The translations under genes and the position numbers were made by a program. The notes beneath the pieces are model-generated. The model was not told the DNA's origin, searched no databases, and was given only the letters and a program-made list of their open reading frames with translations. This document shows, piece by piece, positions 42,748 through 54,400 of a DNA stretch of 64,000 bases (positions are counted from its first letter, which is position 1; every line of letters starts with the position of its first letter). The stretch spans positions 613,501 to 677,500 of the forward strand of contig NC_014392.1 of NCBI RefSeq assembly GCF_000145215.1, written 5' to 3'. This DNA comes from Caldicellulosiruptor obsidiansis OB47. Lineage in GTDB: Bacteria > Bacillota > Thermoanaerobacteria > Caldicellulosiruptorales > Caldicellulosiruptoraceae.

Positions 42748-45700
42748 ATGAAAAGAGTGTTTGCCATTTTTATATTGCTCATTTTTGTCATTTCTTTTGC
42801 TTTTCCTTTGTTGTCAACCAAGGTCTTTGCACAGAATTCAGCTCAGGTAAAGAAGCAAATTGGGATAAAAGTTGACCCAATTGGTCCTAATATAGCTGTA
42901 GGCAAAAATATTTTTTCTGACAGTGAAGCTACAACAAATCCGGCAACCCTTGCAAATGACGGTGATGAGACTACTTTTTGGAGTGCACAGGATGCAGGCA
43001 TTCATTGGCTGAAGATTGATTTGGGAGATGTTTATGCAAATCTCTTTGCAACCGAAATAGTTTTTAATGGTAATGGGAGCTATCAGTATAAAATTGAATA
43101 TTCAATAGATGACAATAGGTGGACAGTATTAGTAGACAAATCAAATAATATTGACACTTCACAAACGCAGTATGACAAGTTCATACCACCTGCCTCAGGG
43201 ATAAGATATATCCGTGTCACAATCACCTCAACACCAAACAATCAGCCAGCTTCAATAAAGGAGTTCAAGGTATACAAAATGGTTGATGATACTTTCATAA
43301 AGGGCGCAGATGTATCAATGCTAAAACAAATAGAAGATTGTGGCGGTAAGTTCTATTTGAACGGAGTCCAGATGGATGCACTTGAGATTTTGAAATATTT
43401 TGGAGTTAACTGGATAAGGCTTAGAATATGGAACCACCCATATTATACCGAAGATAAAAGTCAGCCGATGGGTGGAGGAAACTGTGATGCTGAAAACATG
43501 CTGGTGATTGCAAAAAGAGCAAAAGGTTTAGGAATGAAACTTTTGCTTGATTTTCATTACAGTGACTTTTGGGCAGATCCAGGAAAACAAGACAAGCCAA
43601 GAGCATGGGCAAATCTTTCATTTGACCAGCTAAAACAGGCAGTTTACCAGTATACTTATGACGTCATAAAAATGTACAAAGATCAAGGTGCACTTCCTGA
43701 CATGGTTCAGGTTGGAAATGAGGTTAATGGCGGTATGCTCTGGCCGGACGGGAAAACATGGGGCGAAGATGCTGGAGGATATGACAATTTTGCAGAGCTT
43801 CTAAAGGCAGGGATTAGAGGTGTAAGGGATGCAGCTGGTCCTGATAATCAGGTGAAGATTATGATTCACCTTGCTAACGGAGGGGACAATGAACTATACA
43901 GAAGAGTATTTGACAATTTGACGCAGCGTGGTGTTGAGTTTGATGTAATTGGACTTTCATATTACCCATACTGGCATGGAAAACTTAGTGATTTAATCTA
44001 CAATATGAATGATATTAGCAAAAGATATAACAAAGAGGTAGTTATTGCAGAAACAGCGTATGCATACACTTTAGAAAATGGAGATGGACTGAATAATATC
44101 TTTGGCACAAGGGAAGCTGCAACAGCTGGGTATGAGCCATCAGTCCAAAATCAAGCACTGGTTATTAGAAACATTGCAAATGCTGTAGCACAAGTTCCAG
44201 GTGGCAAAGGACTTGGCATATTCTATTGGGAGCCAGATTGGATACCTGTTGAAGGTGCTGGCTGGAAGACAGGCGAAGGAAATGGATGGGATAACCAAGC
44301 TATGTTTGATTTTAATGGAAATGCTTTGGATTCTCTGTATGTGTTCAAGATGCTCAATAACATCATGATTGTAGATTATAAACCAGTTGTTGTTGGAACA
44401 GCTCCAGGTGAAATGCCAAAACTTCCTGTTAAAATCACAGCTGTTTTGAGCAATGGTCTTACAAAAGAGGTTGATGTCACATGGGACAGTATTGACCCGT
44501 CAGAATATGCCCAAACTGGTAGCTTTGAAGTTTGTGGGCATGTTGAAGGTAGCGAGGTTACACCTGTTGCAAAAGTAAAAGTAGCAAATCTTATACAAAA
44601 TTCTGGCTTTGAAGATGATTTGAATGGATGGAATGTAGAGGGGCAGACTGGAGCAGCAAATGCAAATAGTAGTGCACCTGTCCGTTCTGGAAACAAGAAA
44701 TTAAATATTTGGTATGGATCGCCATACAATCTTGTAATATCTCAAACAATTACAGGCTTAGGGCAAGGCAAGTATACATTTAAAGCATGGTTTGTTAACA
44801 CTGGTAGTGCTCAAAAACGTGATATTGTAATAAAAGATTATGGTGGGCAGGAAATAAAAATACAAATTCCACAATCAGCTGCATGGGATGCTTGGACACC
44901 TGCTGAAATAAATGATATTAATGTGACAACAGGAAAGTGCACAATTTCATTTGAAATTGCTGCTGATTCAGGTTTTTGGTGTGCAATAGACGATGTTCTA
45001 TTCTATCGCCAGGACCCAGATATCGAAAAGAATATAGTGAGTGTTCAAAGATTAGATATTACAACAGAGGTAGGGCAAAAGCCTCAGCTTCCGCCAACTG
45101 TCATGGTGGTTTATGATGATGATACATCCTCTGAGGCAAATGTTACATGGGAAGCTATTGATGAGAGTAAATACTCAGCGATTGGTGAATTTACTGTTAC
45201 AGGTGTTGTAGAAGGCACAACTCTAAAAGCATATGCCAAAGTAAAGGTTATCAATAGCAAAAATCTTGTAAAAAATTATAGTTTTGAAGAGGGACTAAAG
45301 TATTGGATAAGCGAAGGAAATACTAATGCTGTCAAAACTGAAAGTGGAGGGCATTCTGGAGGAACGCAGCTTACTCACTGGAGTGACAAACCTTACAAGG
45401 CGGTCACATATCAAACAATCGAAAATATACCAAATGGTATATACATCTTCAGAGCCTTTGCAAATGGAGGCGGCGGCCAGAATGCTAACTACCTGTTTGT
45501 AAAAGACTATGGTGGAGAAGAACTGAGAATAAATATGCCGACCAAATGGGTCGCAGAGTGGCACAAAATGGTGATTGCAAACATTAAAGTTACCACTGGA
45601 CGTGTTACAATAGGGCTTTATTCAGATTCAGAGAATGCAGGAGGTACATGGTGCAACCTTGATGATGTTGAATTTTTCAAAGTTGCTGACAGGGAATTTG

Positions 45701-46002
45701 AAATTTCAAATGCAAGTCTGCAAAAAGATAAAGGACTTATTGCAAGTGTTACGGTAAAACAATCAGAAGGTATTCAGCATGATGGCAAAGAAGTTGTAGT
45801 GTTTGAACTATTAAAAGGGACAACTCCTATTTCAATTGTTGCTGTTGAAAAGGATATAGTAGGAGTTGAAGACTTTAAGGCTTACTTTAATGTAAATGAT
45901 TATCTGAGCACTGACTACAGGGTAAAAGTATTTGTATTTGACAAATTTGACACAAGCCTTACTACTCCAAATAGTCTTGCTGAGCCTATTGAGCTTCGAT
46001 GA
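42748..46002 (+). CDS. Arabinogalactan endo-beta-1,4-galactanase (GH53) with carbohydrate-binding modules
   Basis: Secreted multidomain enzyme of 1084 aa that cuts the beta-1,4-galactan side chains of pectin. The order is: signal peptide 1-30; F5/8-type CBM about 45-175; GH53 catalytic domain about 180-540 with E325 (GNEVNGG) as acid/base and E435 (IAETAYAYT) as nucleophile; Ig-like about 541-611; CBM61-like about 612-755; second Ig-like; second CBM61-like about 836-980; and a beta-rich tail. No SLH, so it is released. A possible start at 42685 is in frame, but AAAGGGGTGG fits ATG 42748 and the signal peptide. It sits in line with the LplABC genes before it. Confidence 0.93.
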   Translation: MKRVFAIFILLIFVISFAFPLLSTKVFAQNSAQVKKQIGIKVDPIGPNIAVGKNIFSDSEATTNPATLANDGDETTFWSAQDAGIHWLKIDLGDVYANLFATEIVFNGNGSYQYKIEYSIDDNRWTVLVDKSNNIDTSQTQYDKFIPPASGIRYIRVTITSTPNNQPASIKEFKVYKMVDDTFIKGADVSMLKQIEDCGGKFYLNGVQMDALEILKYFGVNWIRLRIWNHPYYTEDKSQPMGGGNCDAENMLVIAKRAKGLGMKLLLDFHYSDFWADPGKQDKPRAWANLSFDQLKQAVYQYTYDVIKMYKDQGALPDMVQVGNEVNGGMLWPDGKTWGEDAGGYDNFAELLKAGIRGVRDAAGPDNQVKIMIHLANGGDNELYRRVFDNLTQRGVEFDVIGLSYYPYWHGKLSDLIYNMNDISKRYNKEVVIAETAYAYTLENGDGLNNIFGTREAATAGYEPSVQNQALVIRNIANAVAQVPGGKGLGIFYWEPDWIPVEGAGWKTGEGNGWDNQAMFDFNGNALDSLYVFKMLNNIMIVDYKPVVVGTAPGEMPKLPVKITAVLSNGLTKEVDVTWDSIDPSEYAQTGSFEVCGHVEGSEVTPVAKVKVANLIQNSGFEDDLNGWNVEGQTGAANANSSAPVRSGNKKLNIWYGSPYNLVISQTITGLGQGKYTFKAWFVNTGSAQKRDIVIKDYGGQEIKIQIPQSAAWDAWTPAEINDINVTTGKCTISFEIAADSGFWCAIDDVLFYRQDPDIEKNIVSVQRLDITTEVGQKPQLPPTVMVVYDDDTSSEANVTWEAIDESKYSAIGEFTVTGVVEGTTLKAYAKVKVINSKNLVKNYSFEEGLKYWISEGNTNAVKTESGGHSGGTQLTHWSDKPYKAVTYQTIENIPNGIYIFRAFANGGGGQNANYLFVKDYGGEELRINMPTKWVAEWHKMVIANIKVTTGRVTIGLYSDSENAGGTWCNLDDVEFFKVADREFEISNASLQKDKGLIASVTVKQSEGIQHDGKEVVVFELLKGTTPISIVAVEKDIVGVEDFKAYFNVNDYLSTDYRVKVFVFDKFDTSLTTPNSLAEPIELR

Positions 46003-46013
46003 GGTTATTAACC

Positions 46014-46044
46014 GCCCGGCAACTGTTTTTTGTGGTTGCCGGGC
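46014..46044 (+). terminator. Hairpin after the GH53 gene
   Basis: GCCCGGCAAC (46014-46023) / GTTGCCGGGC (46035-46044), followed by AGATTTTA; the stem is strong, the T run is weak. Confidence 0.65.
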
Positions 46045-46094
46045 AGATTTTAAAGGTTTTATAAGGCTATAAACCCAAAAGGAGGATTTTAATA

Positions 46095-47738
46095 ATGAAA
46101 AAAGGAACAAGGATAGCTTCAGGTATTTTGCTTGTTTTTGTGTTTTTATTCTCCTTATTATCTGTAGGATTTTCTGCCCAGGAAGTTATTTTAAATTCCA
46201 TACCTGATAAAAGTCCAGGTGAAGATGTTGTAATTTCTGGGCAAACAGTGTTTGATGAGATTGTTGTCAAAGTATTGAGACCAAATTCTACCATGCTTTA
46301 TATAAATACAGTGAAGGGGAAAAATTTCAGTGACAAATTTACTTTACCAGCAGACTCGCCAGAGGGTACTTATACGGTTGTGGCTGGTAAAGGTTCTGTT
46401 GTGGATATAAAAACTTTCAATGTAGTAAAAAAACAATCATCTTTACCCTCTTCCTCCTCTGAGGTTTTAATACCTAATATCAAAGAAGCTGAAAAGCAGG
46501 TAGGTGCGCAATCATCTCAAAAGGAAGATATTAAACAAACTGATAAGACTGCTTTGCCTGAAATTACAATTGATAATAGTGGGATAATTAGACCCAAAAT
46601 ATCTCAGCTATCAGAGGAAAGGTTAGATGTTAAATTAGATGAGTCTTCAGTAACAAAAGCACTGCAGATGCAAGTGTCAAAGAAAAAAATTTTAACGTTA
46701 GATTTGAAAATAAGTAAACCTTTAGTGCAGTACAATATTGCGCTTCCATCGAGAGTATTTACAGCTTCTTTTGATATACAGGAAGTTTTAGTTAATACAG
46801 ATGAATTAAGCTTGAAACTTCCAGCTGACTTATTAAAGGAAAAGAACATAGACAATAACAAGCAAATTGAGATATTGATAAAAAAAGTGGAAAATTCTAA
46901 TATACCTTCAGAGATTCGCACGGCAGTTGGAAAAAGACCAATATATGAAATTGGGTTTTATCAAGATTTGAAAAAGTTGAATGTTGAAAGACCTACAAAT
47001 TCTATAAAAATATCTATTGCTTATACTCCTGGAGTAGAAGAGCTGAGCGGTATTGAAAACTTGGTAATGCTGCATATAAATGATGATGGGAAAGCAGAGG
47101 TTGTATCAAATAGCAAATATGTTGCTAATTCTAAACGTATGGTTGCGAATGTAAACAGTTTTAGCAAGTTTGCAGTGGGATATATTAGCAAAAAATTTGA
47201 CGATTTGAAGAATTATTCGTGGGCTGAAAAAGCTGTGTCTTCCCTGGCCACGAGAAATATAATAAGTGGTGCTGACCAAAATAGTTTTAGGCCTCAAGAA
47301 TATATAAAGCGTGGAGAGTTTGTCAAGTGGCTGGTAAATGCTCTTGGTCTTGATGCTCAGTATTCTTCAAACTTTGAAGATGTTAAAAAAGATAGTATCT
47401 ACTGGCGTGAAGTTGCAATTGCAAAAGCACTTGGCATTGCAAAGGGTTATGCGAATAAGTTTAAACCAGAAGATTATATAACAAGGGAAGATATGATGGT
47501 TCTTGTAGTAAGAGCGTTGGAGGTTGCAAACAAACCAATGGTAAAAACAAAAAGTAGCCTTGCAACTAAATTTTATGATTCATCTGATATATCTTCGTAT
47601 GCTCAAGATAGTATTTCTGTTTTGGTTGCAAATGATTTAATAAAAGGAAATAGCAAAAATCAAATACTGCCTCGAAAGTTTGCAACTCGTGCGGAAGCAG
47701 CTCAGCTTTTGTTCAGGATATTTTTCAAATGGGAATAA
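46095..47738 (+). CDS. SLH-domain surface protein of unknown function
   Basis: A 547-aa exported protein. Residues 1-30 are a signal peptide (GIASGILLVFVFLFSLLSVGFSA). The region about 30-110 looks Ig/CARDB-like (PGEDVVISGQTVFDEIVVKVLRP). A low-complexity linker follows (QSSLPSSSSEV; KEDIKQTDK). The middle (150-365) is beta-rich, with VNSFSKFAVGYISK as seen in S-layer associated proteins with an SGNH-like or beta-sandwich region. The C-terminus has three SLH repeats (about 370-547). Its proximity to glycosidases suggests an adhesin or cell-surface anchor. No catalytic residues are recognised. AAAGGAGG precedes ATG 46095. Confidence 0.85.
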   Translation: MKKGTRIASGILLVFVFLFSLLSVGFSAQEVILNSIPDKSPGEDVVISGQTVFDEIVVKVLRPNSTMLYINTVKGKNFSDKFTLPADSPEGTYTVVAGKGSVVDIKTFNVVKKQSSLPSSSSEVLIPNIKEAEKQVGAQSSQKEDIKQTDKTALPEITIDNSGIIRPKISQLSEERLDVKLDESSVTKALQMQVSKKKILTLDLKISKPLVQYNIALPSRVFTASFDIQEVLVNTDELSLKLPADLLKEKNIDNNKQIEILIKKVENSNIPSEIRTAVGKRPIYEIGFYQDLKKLNVERPTNSIKISIAYTPGVEELSGIENLVMLHINDDGKAEVVSNSKYVANSKRMVANVNSFSKFAVGYISKKFDDLKNYSWAEKAVSSLATRNIISGADQNSFRPQEYIKRGEFVKWLVNALGLDAQYSSNFEDVKKDSIYWREVAIAKALGIAKGYANKFKPEDYITREDMMVLVVRALEVANKPMVKTKSSLATKFYDSSDISSYAQDSISVLVANDLIKGNSKNQILPRKFATRAEAAQLLFRIFFKWE

Positions 47739-47767
47739 AAAAATAAACTTTACAACTTTTCTATACG

Positions 47768-47801
47768 GCAGTCTTCACAGTGTGTGGAGGCTGCTATTTT
47801 T
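47768..47801 (+). terminator. Terminator after the SLH surface protein gene
   Basis: A 12-bp stem GCAGTCTTCACA (47768-47779) / TGTGGAGGCTGC (47783-47794) with three loop bases, then TATTTTTATTT. Confidence 0.8.
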
Positions 47802-47992
47802 ATTTACTTTTCATAAATTCAAGTCTTTAATTTATTCAAATTGCAGCATATTGACAATTTTAATAAAAAGATATATAATCATTACAAAGTTTAAGCAAAC
47901 CTTTGCATTCACAAAAGACATTTTGGAGTTTCGGGTTTATTATTTGTTGCGTTGTTTCAAAAACTGATTAAATTAGCTAGGAGGTAAGAAAG

Positions 47993-50900
47993 ATGGTGAA
48001 AAAATTCGAGAGCAAACGTTTTATAAGTCTTTTGATGGTGGCCCTATTTATTGCTACTCTTATTTTCCCAATTTCTATTCTAGGGGCAGGTGAAAAAACA
48101 ACTCTCATCATTCACTACTACAGGTACAATGAAGACTATCAAGGTTGGAATTTGTGGATATGGCCTGTTGAGCCAGTTGGTGCAGAAGGCAAAGCTTATG
48201 AGTTTACTTCCAAGGATGACTTTGGAGTAAAAGCAGTAGTTGAACTTCCTGGGAAGGTAACAAAAGTAGGTATTATAGTTAGAAAAGGTAACTGGGAAGC
48301 AAAAGATGTTGCCGTTGACAGGTTCATCTCAGGAATCAGCGGTTCAAAAGAGGTTTGGCTGATAGAAGGTGAAGAGCAAATCTATACATCTCAGCCTCAG
48401 AAAACTCCGAAAATGACAGCATTTGTTGATGGCCTTAATACAATTGTTGTAAAGCTTGCAAAGAAAGCAGACATTCTTTCGAATAATAAAACTCAAGGTT
48501 TTAAAGTGACAGCTTTTTATGATGAAGTTCCTATCAAAAATGTTGAACCAGTTTTGCCGAAGATAAACAAAAATTTTAAGCCAGAAGAGGCAGGGTATGA
48601 GTTAATTGATGGCGGCACAAAAGTGAGATTTATATTAAAACCTGGTGCAGGTGATTTTAAATTTACAGACACATCTGGCAAGCTTGAGGTATATGTCTCT
48701 GGAACTATGAACGACTGGGGCGGAACGGCTTCTTCTGAAGGAAAGTACAAACCACTTCCTGCATGGAAAATGACATGGAATGCACAGAAAGGTTACTATG
48801 AACTTGTAAAAGAGCTTGGCAAAGATGGTGTTGTAATTGGTGCTAAGTTCAAGTTCACCTCATGGGATGGAACATCTGCAAAGTGGTATCCAGATGGAAT
48901 GGGAAATGACAAGGTTATTGAAGAGCTTTACACAGGTAATGAGAAGATCACAAAGGTTGATACGTTTAGAATCACAACTGTGGATGAATTAGAACCCCAG
49001 GTTCCTTATCTAATTTCAAAAGAAGGTTTTAAGCCAACGATTGCGCAGCCAAGAAATATATTAGATAATCCAAAGTATTATTATAAAGGCAATGACTTAG
49101 GATGCACATATACAAAAGCTTATTCAGCGTTCAGACTTTGGGCTCCAACAGCAATTGGAGTTGTAATGAGACTTTATGATGACTATAAGACTACAAAATA
49201 CAAAGAGTATGAGATGGAGCAGTCTGTTAATGGAACATGGTATCTTAAGATAAATGGAGATTTGAAAGGTAAATACTATCAGTATGAAGTTTGGCATGCT
49301 TCTAACTCTATAACCGACGATACAATCAGAAAATATGTTGTGCCAGACCCGTATTCAAGAGCAACATCTGCAAATTCTGAAAGGACTTTAATCTTTGACC
49401 CCAAAGATACAAACCCTGTTGGTTGGGAAAAAGATACTTTTGTGACACTGAAAAACCAAGAAGATGCTATAATTTATGAAACACATGTGAGAGATTTTAC
49501 AATAGATGATTCGAGCGGAATAAGACCGGAGTACAGGGGGAAATATTTAGGTTTTACTCAAACAGGAACAAAAGGACCAAATAGTGTAAAAACAGGTATT
49601 GATCATTTGAAAGAACTTGGTATAACTCATGTTCATTTACTCCCAACATATGATTTTGGTTCAGTGGACGAAACAAATCCAAATAAAACTTATAACTGGG
49701 GATATGATCCAGTTTTATATCAAAACGTTGAAGGTTCATATGCAACTAATCCAAATACAATTGCGAGGATTAAAGAGTACAAACAGATGGTTATGGCTCT
49801 GCACAAAGCAGGAATAGGTGTTATTCAAGATGTTGTATTTAACCACACATTCCAGATAGGAGATGCTAAGTTTTCAATATTTGACAAGGTAGTCCCTGGG
49901 TACTTTTACAGGAAAGACAAAGATGGTAACTACTCAAATGCCTCTGGTTGTGGCAACGAAATTGCAACAGAAAAGCCGATGGTGAGAAAGTTCATAATTG
50001 ATACATTGACATACCTTACAAAAGAATATCACATAGATGGTTTTAGATTTGACCTGATGGCAGCAATAGATAGAGTTACAATGGCAAAGGTACAAGAAGA
50101 AGTGAGGAAGATAAATCCGTCGGCAGTTATCTATGGTGAGGGATGGCTTGCAGGTGCAACACCGCTTGATAGCTCACTTAGAATGGAGATAGGCTCATTT
50201 AATCAAGCTGGACTTCATATAGGGTTCTTTAATGACAGAATTAGAGAGGCAATCAGAGGCAATCTTGACAATGAATCTAAAGGATTTATGCAAGGTAACT
50301 ATTCATATAGGTTAGATGATCTCAAGAGAGGAATTCAGGGTGGACTGGGTGATTTTGCTACAGACCCGGATGAATGCATAAACTATGTTTCGGCACATGA
50401 CAACTTAACTCTTTGGGATAAACTTCAAAAGAGTGTGCCAAATGAACCAGATTATATCAAGGATAAAATGGGCAGACTGGCAAATGCAATTGTTTTGACA
50501 GCACAGGGTGTTCCATTCTTACATGGAGGAGTTGAGTTCAACAGGACAAAGTTTATGAACAGCAACTCATACAATGCAGGTGACAGGATAAACAAGTATG
50601 ACTGGAACTTGAAAGTAAAGTGGTACAATACTTTCAAGTACTATCAAGGTTTAATTGCACTAAGAAAAGCTCATCCAGCCTTCAGAATGACAACTGCAGA
50701 AGACATACAGAAATATCTTACATTTATCCCAACACCGAAAGGAACATTAGGATTTAGACTCACATATCCAAAAGATACATGGAATGATATAATTGTTGTT
50801 TATAACTCAACAAAGAAGGTACAAGAGATAACATTACCAGTAGGGAACTGGGTAGTTGTTGCAAATGGAGATGAAGTTGGCACAACACCAATTAAGAAGC

Positions 50901-51403
50901 TTACAAACTATGTTGCTGGCAAAGCATTGGTTGCACCAATTTCCATGTTTGTTGCATACAAGAGCGATGAATTCCCACAGGGTTTTGTGAAGGTTGTTAG
51001 TAAAGACCCAGTTTCACTTGAAACAGCAACAACCATTTTAACACCAAAAGTCTATGGAACAGGTAATGTGGCTGTTACATTTAACGTAAAAGTTCCAGCT
51101 GGCACAGATGATGATGTTATATACTTGGCGGGTTCGTTCGGGAAAGCTGGGCTTTCTGACTGGAATCCAGGCGACAAAGATGGTGCAATTGAACTTGTGA
51201 AAACACAAGATGGAACATACACTGTTACTCTAAGACTCAATAGTGGTGATACTTTTGAGTACAAGTACACAAGAGGTAGCTGGTCAACGGTTGAAAAAGG
51301 TGCAAACAAAGAAGAGATAGAAAACAGGAAATTTACAGTAAAAGATGATGGTAGTGGAAAGATGACTATAAATGATATTGTTCTAAATTGGGCTGATAAA
51401 TAA
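47993..51403 (+). CDS. Type I pullulanase (GH13) with C-terminal starch-binding module
   Basis: Secreted 1136-aa debranching enzyme for alpha-1,6 links of starch, glycogen or pullulan. Signal peptide 1-31; N-terminal CBM41-like module about 33-135 ([18 protein letters not shown]); further beta modules to about 365; CBM48-like region about 370-470; catalytic barrel about 490-880, with the type I signature YNWGYDP at 567-573, nucleophile D687 (FRFDLM), acid/base E716 (IYGEGW) and D803 (SAHDN). The C-terminal CBM20-like module (about 1010-1136) shares [15 protein letters not shown] with two modules of the next protein. AGGAGG precedes ATG 47993. Confidence 0.95.
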   Translation: MVKKFESKRFISLLMVALFIATLIFPISILGAGEKTTLIIHYYRYNEDYQGWNLWIWPVEPVGAEGKAYEFTSKDDFGVKAVVELPGKVTKVGIIVRKGNWEAKDVAVDRFISGISGSKEVWLIEGEEQIYTSQPQKTPKMTAFVDGLNTIVVKLAKKADILSNNKTQGFKVTAFYDEVPIKNVEPVLPKINKNFKPEEAGYELIDGGTKVRFILKPGAGDFKFTDTSGKLEVYVSGTMNDWGGTASSEGKYKPLPAWKMTWNAQKGYYELVKELGKDGVVIGAKFKFTSWDGTSAKWYPDGMGNDKVIEELYTGNEKITKVDTFRITTVDELEPQVPYLISKEGFKPTIAQPRNILDNPKYYYKGNDLGCTYTKAYSAFRLWAPTAIGVVMRLYDDYKTTKYKEYEMEQSVNGTWYLKINGDLKGKYYQYEVWHASNSITDDTIRKYVVPDPYSRATSANSERTLIFDPKDTNPVGWEKDTFVTLKNQEDAIIYETHVRDFTIDDSSGIRPEYRGKYLGFTQTGTKGPNSVKTGIDHLKELGITHVHLLPTYDFGSVDETNPNKTYNWGYDPVLYQNVEGSYATNPNTIARIKEYKQMVMALHKAGIGVIQDVVFNHTFQIGDAKFSIFDKVVPGYFYRKDKDGNYSNASGCGNEIATEKPMVRKFIIDTLTYLTKEYHIDGFRFDLMAAIDRVTMAKVQEEVRKINPSAVIYGEGWLAGATPLDSSLRMEIGSFNQAGLHIGFFNDRIREAIRGNLDNESKGFMQGNYSYRLDDLKRGIQGGLGDFATDPDECINYVSAHDNLTLWDKLQKSVPNEPDYIKDKMGRLANAIVLTAQGVPFLHGGVEFNRTKFMNSNSYNAGDRINKYDWNLKVKWYNTFKYYQGLIALRKAHPAFRMTTAEDIQKYLTFIPTPKGTLGFRLTYPKDTWNDIIVVYNSTKKVQEITLPVGNWVVVANGDEVGTTPIKKLTNYVAGKALVAPISMFVAYKSDEFPQGFVKVVSKDPVSLETATTILTPKVYGTGNVAVTFNVKVPAGTDDDVIYLAGSFGKAGLSDWNPGDKDGAIELVKTQDGTYTVTLRLNSGDTFEYKYTRGSWSTVEKGANKEEIENRKFTVKDDGSGKMTINDIVLNWADK

Positions 51404-51416
51404 AAATTCATGCTTT

Positions 51417-51463
51417 TTCCACCTTGCACTATTAATCAGAACAAAATTTGTGCAAGGTGGGAA
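51417..51463 (+). terminator. Hairpin between pullulanase and SLH starch-binding gene
   Basis: CCACCTTGCAC (51419-51429) / GTGCAAGGTGG (51450-51460), with only a weak following A/T run; it may be partly read through. Confidence 0.65.
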
Positions 51464-51499
51464 TTACATAAATCTAAATAAAATGGAGGTGGAGAAAAT

Positions 51500-54400
51500 A
51501 TGAAAAAGAATTTAGAAAGGTTTCTTGCTTTGTTGGTAAGTTTTGCATTTGTCTTTTCATTAGTTTTAAACATTCTACCTCAACAGGCAAGAGCAGCAGA
51601 TACCATAAAGATTGTAGGTAACTGGCCAGATGCAGGTAATTGGAATTTTGATGCATCCACAATTGTTCTGAATGAGACATCAACTCCGGGACTTTATTAT
51701 GGAGAATATACATTCCTAAATGCAGGAAATTATGAATTTAAGGTTGCAGAGAACGGTGTAAATTGGTTTGCAACAGCAACGACTGTAGGATACAGTGGTG
51801 AAAATATAAAATATACAGCTCAAGTTAACGATGTGATAAAATTTTGGTATTTTAAAAATTCTCATCTACTTTTGTTAAGTCCAGATTTTCCAAATGGACC
51901 TTCTGACATAGGTGTAACTCATAGTCTAAAAATGTTTGGAGTTAATGATGATTGGAATGATGCCAATGATAACTACATTTTGCAATCGGTAAACGGTGCA
52001 ACTTATACCTATGTTTTTGATGCAACAAATCAAGATTTGTCATTACCATGGGGTTTCAAAGTTGCTTTTAACAAAATGAATGGAAATTGGTGGAAATGGT
52101 CAGCTACAGGTGACAATGGCAAGATTACATTTAGAGACAATGGTGGCGATAATATTAATATAAGTGAACTAAAAGACAACGGTAACCTTTTAAAAACTAA
52201 GTACTATGTTGACCTAATAAACGGTTGGCTCTTTACAGAGAAAGACTTGACAAATATTCAACCACGTGACTTTGCAAATAACAGCTCTGTAATAGGTGGA
52301 AGTTCCATTCATCTTGCATGGGATCCATATACACCAAATGCAAATCCACTTTCAGCCAAGCTTTACTATAAAATAGTTGATGTGAGCAACAACAGTGAAT
52401 TGGTTAGCCTCACTGATTACAGCACAAGCAACAGGATAGATATCCCAAGAGAGTGGATAGGGAAGACAATTAAAATTGTTGCAAATACACAAATAGGCGA
52501 AATAACAGGACCTAATGTTGAATTTACTTTGAATGTAGTGGATTTACCACAAGATCAAATAGTTGCAGCAGCAAATTATATCACTTATAACTGCATCGAT
52601 GAAACCTTTTTAAAATTGGCAGAAGGTGATAGTTTCCAGAGTATAACTTCAAATTTCTCAGTTGTTACATCATACGTTTATGAGGTTGCGTATGAAGGAA
52701 ATAACTATCCTTTGACATTTGCAATTGATTGGGAAAGCAACAATTCGGATATATTAGCAATTAATGGAACTACGGTCACAGTTACAAGGCCCACACTGGG
52801 TGATCTTCAGGTTGATTTGAAGGCAAAAGCGAGATTTGGTTCTGTTGTGGCAGATGGGCAAAAAACCTTCACTCTTACGGTAAAGAAATTTTTATTAGGA
52901 GTAGACGGTGGTGTACCTGTAACATTCAATGTGACCGTACCTGATTACACTCCGGCTGGAGATAACCTATACATTGCAGGAGATTTCAAAACAAATAAAC
53001 TACCGTACTGGGACCCGGCAGGAATTAAGCTTATGAAAACTGGGGATAAAACCTATAGTATCACATTATATCTTCCACAAGGAGCTGTGATTGAGTATAA
53101 ATATACACGAGGAAATTGGTCGAAAGTTGAAAAGAATGCTTACGGCCAAGAAATTCCGAACAGGGTGCTAATTGTCACAGGACCAAGTATGACAAAGAGT
53201 GATGTAATTGAAGCATTTGCTGACCTTGGACCGACAAAGCAAGGAGGGCTTCCGTCAATTAATTTAGTTATTAATCTTCCCCAACAGACTGTAATTGATA
53301 CAGGTGATGGTGGAAAAGTAATAAAAGCGGAAGGCGGTGCTATTTCAGTTGCAAATAGTAAGAATGCTGTTTTGATAGACAGTCGTAGTGTATTAAATGC
53401 TATTATAAAAGGTGAAAATTATTCTATAGCCGTGAAAAGTTCTCAACAAGTTTATCCAGTAGTAAATATTGAAAGAGAAGCGGTGGAAACTTTAAAAGAA
53501 AAGGGAGTAAAAAGGATAGAGATAAAATATCCTGACACATCAGTTTTTGTTGATATATATAAGTCAGTGACGAGTGACATTCAAGTTCAAGCATTTCAGT
53601 CTTCCAAAGAAGAAAATAAAACAGCTGAATCACTGCTCTTAAAAAATGTTGATGATTATACAACTGTAAAAGTCATAGGTATGAAAGAGTTTAAAATAAT
53701 AAGAGGAGAAGAGCTTGATACTTCGTCAAATACTATCTATGTATTTAAGTTCAATTCTCCTGTGGAAGAAGGAGTTGTACCATGCATAATAAATAATGAT
53801 AATATAACACCAGTGAAAGATTATTACACAGAAGATAGCTACTTAGTTGTTAAAGCTAAAGGTAGTCAAAAAATCGCTTTTGCAAAGGTAGAGAAAAAAT
53901 TTGATGATAGTGACTCGCTCAGCCACGAGGTTGCTACACTAGTAAGCCTCGGTCTTGTTACAGGGGACAATACAAACAGGATTAATCTGGACAGACATAT
54001 TTCTCGAGCTGAGTTAGCAGCACTTATTGGAAAGGCTTTTGACTTGTATCAAAGATACTACAGAAATTACTTTGCAGATGTATCAAAATATGAGTGGTAT
54101 GCTCCATATGCAGAAGCCCTCAAGGAGAAGGGTATCCTAGATGGATATAACAACAAGTTCAATCCTAAAGGTCTTGTAACAAGAGAACAATTAGCTAAAA
54201 TTGCTGTAAATATAGCTGAGCAATATATAAGCAAAGAACAACAGCCAAAAACAATTGCAGATTTTGATAAAATTTCTTTATGGGCAAAGGAATATGTCCA
54301 AAAAGCATTAGCATATGAAATCATGAGTGTAGATGATCAGGGAAATTTCAGACCACAGGACTATGCTACAAGAGAAGAGGTATTTAATACAATTTATAAT

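Noticed and set aside
47680-47967. Plus-strand open frame overlapping the end of the SLH protein gene
   Set aside because: It lies mostly in a terminator and AT-rich leader, with no start signal or protein pattern.
49629-49817. Short plus-strand frame inside the pullulanase
   Set aside because: A shadow of the pullulanase frame around YNWGYDP.
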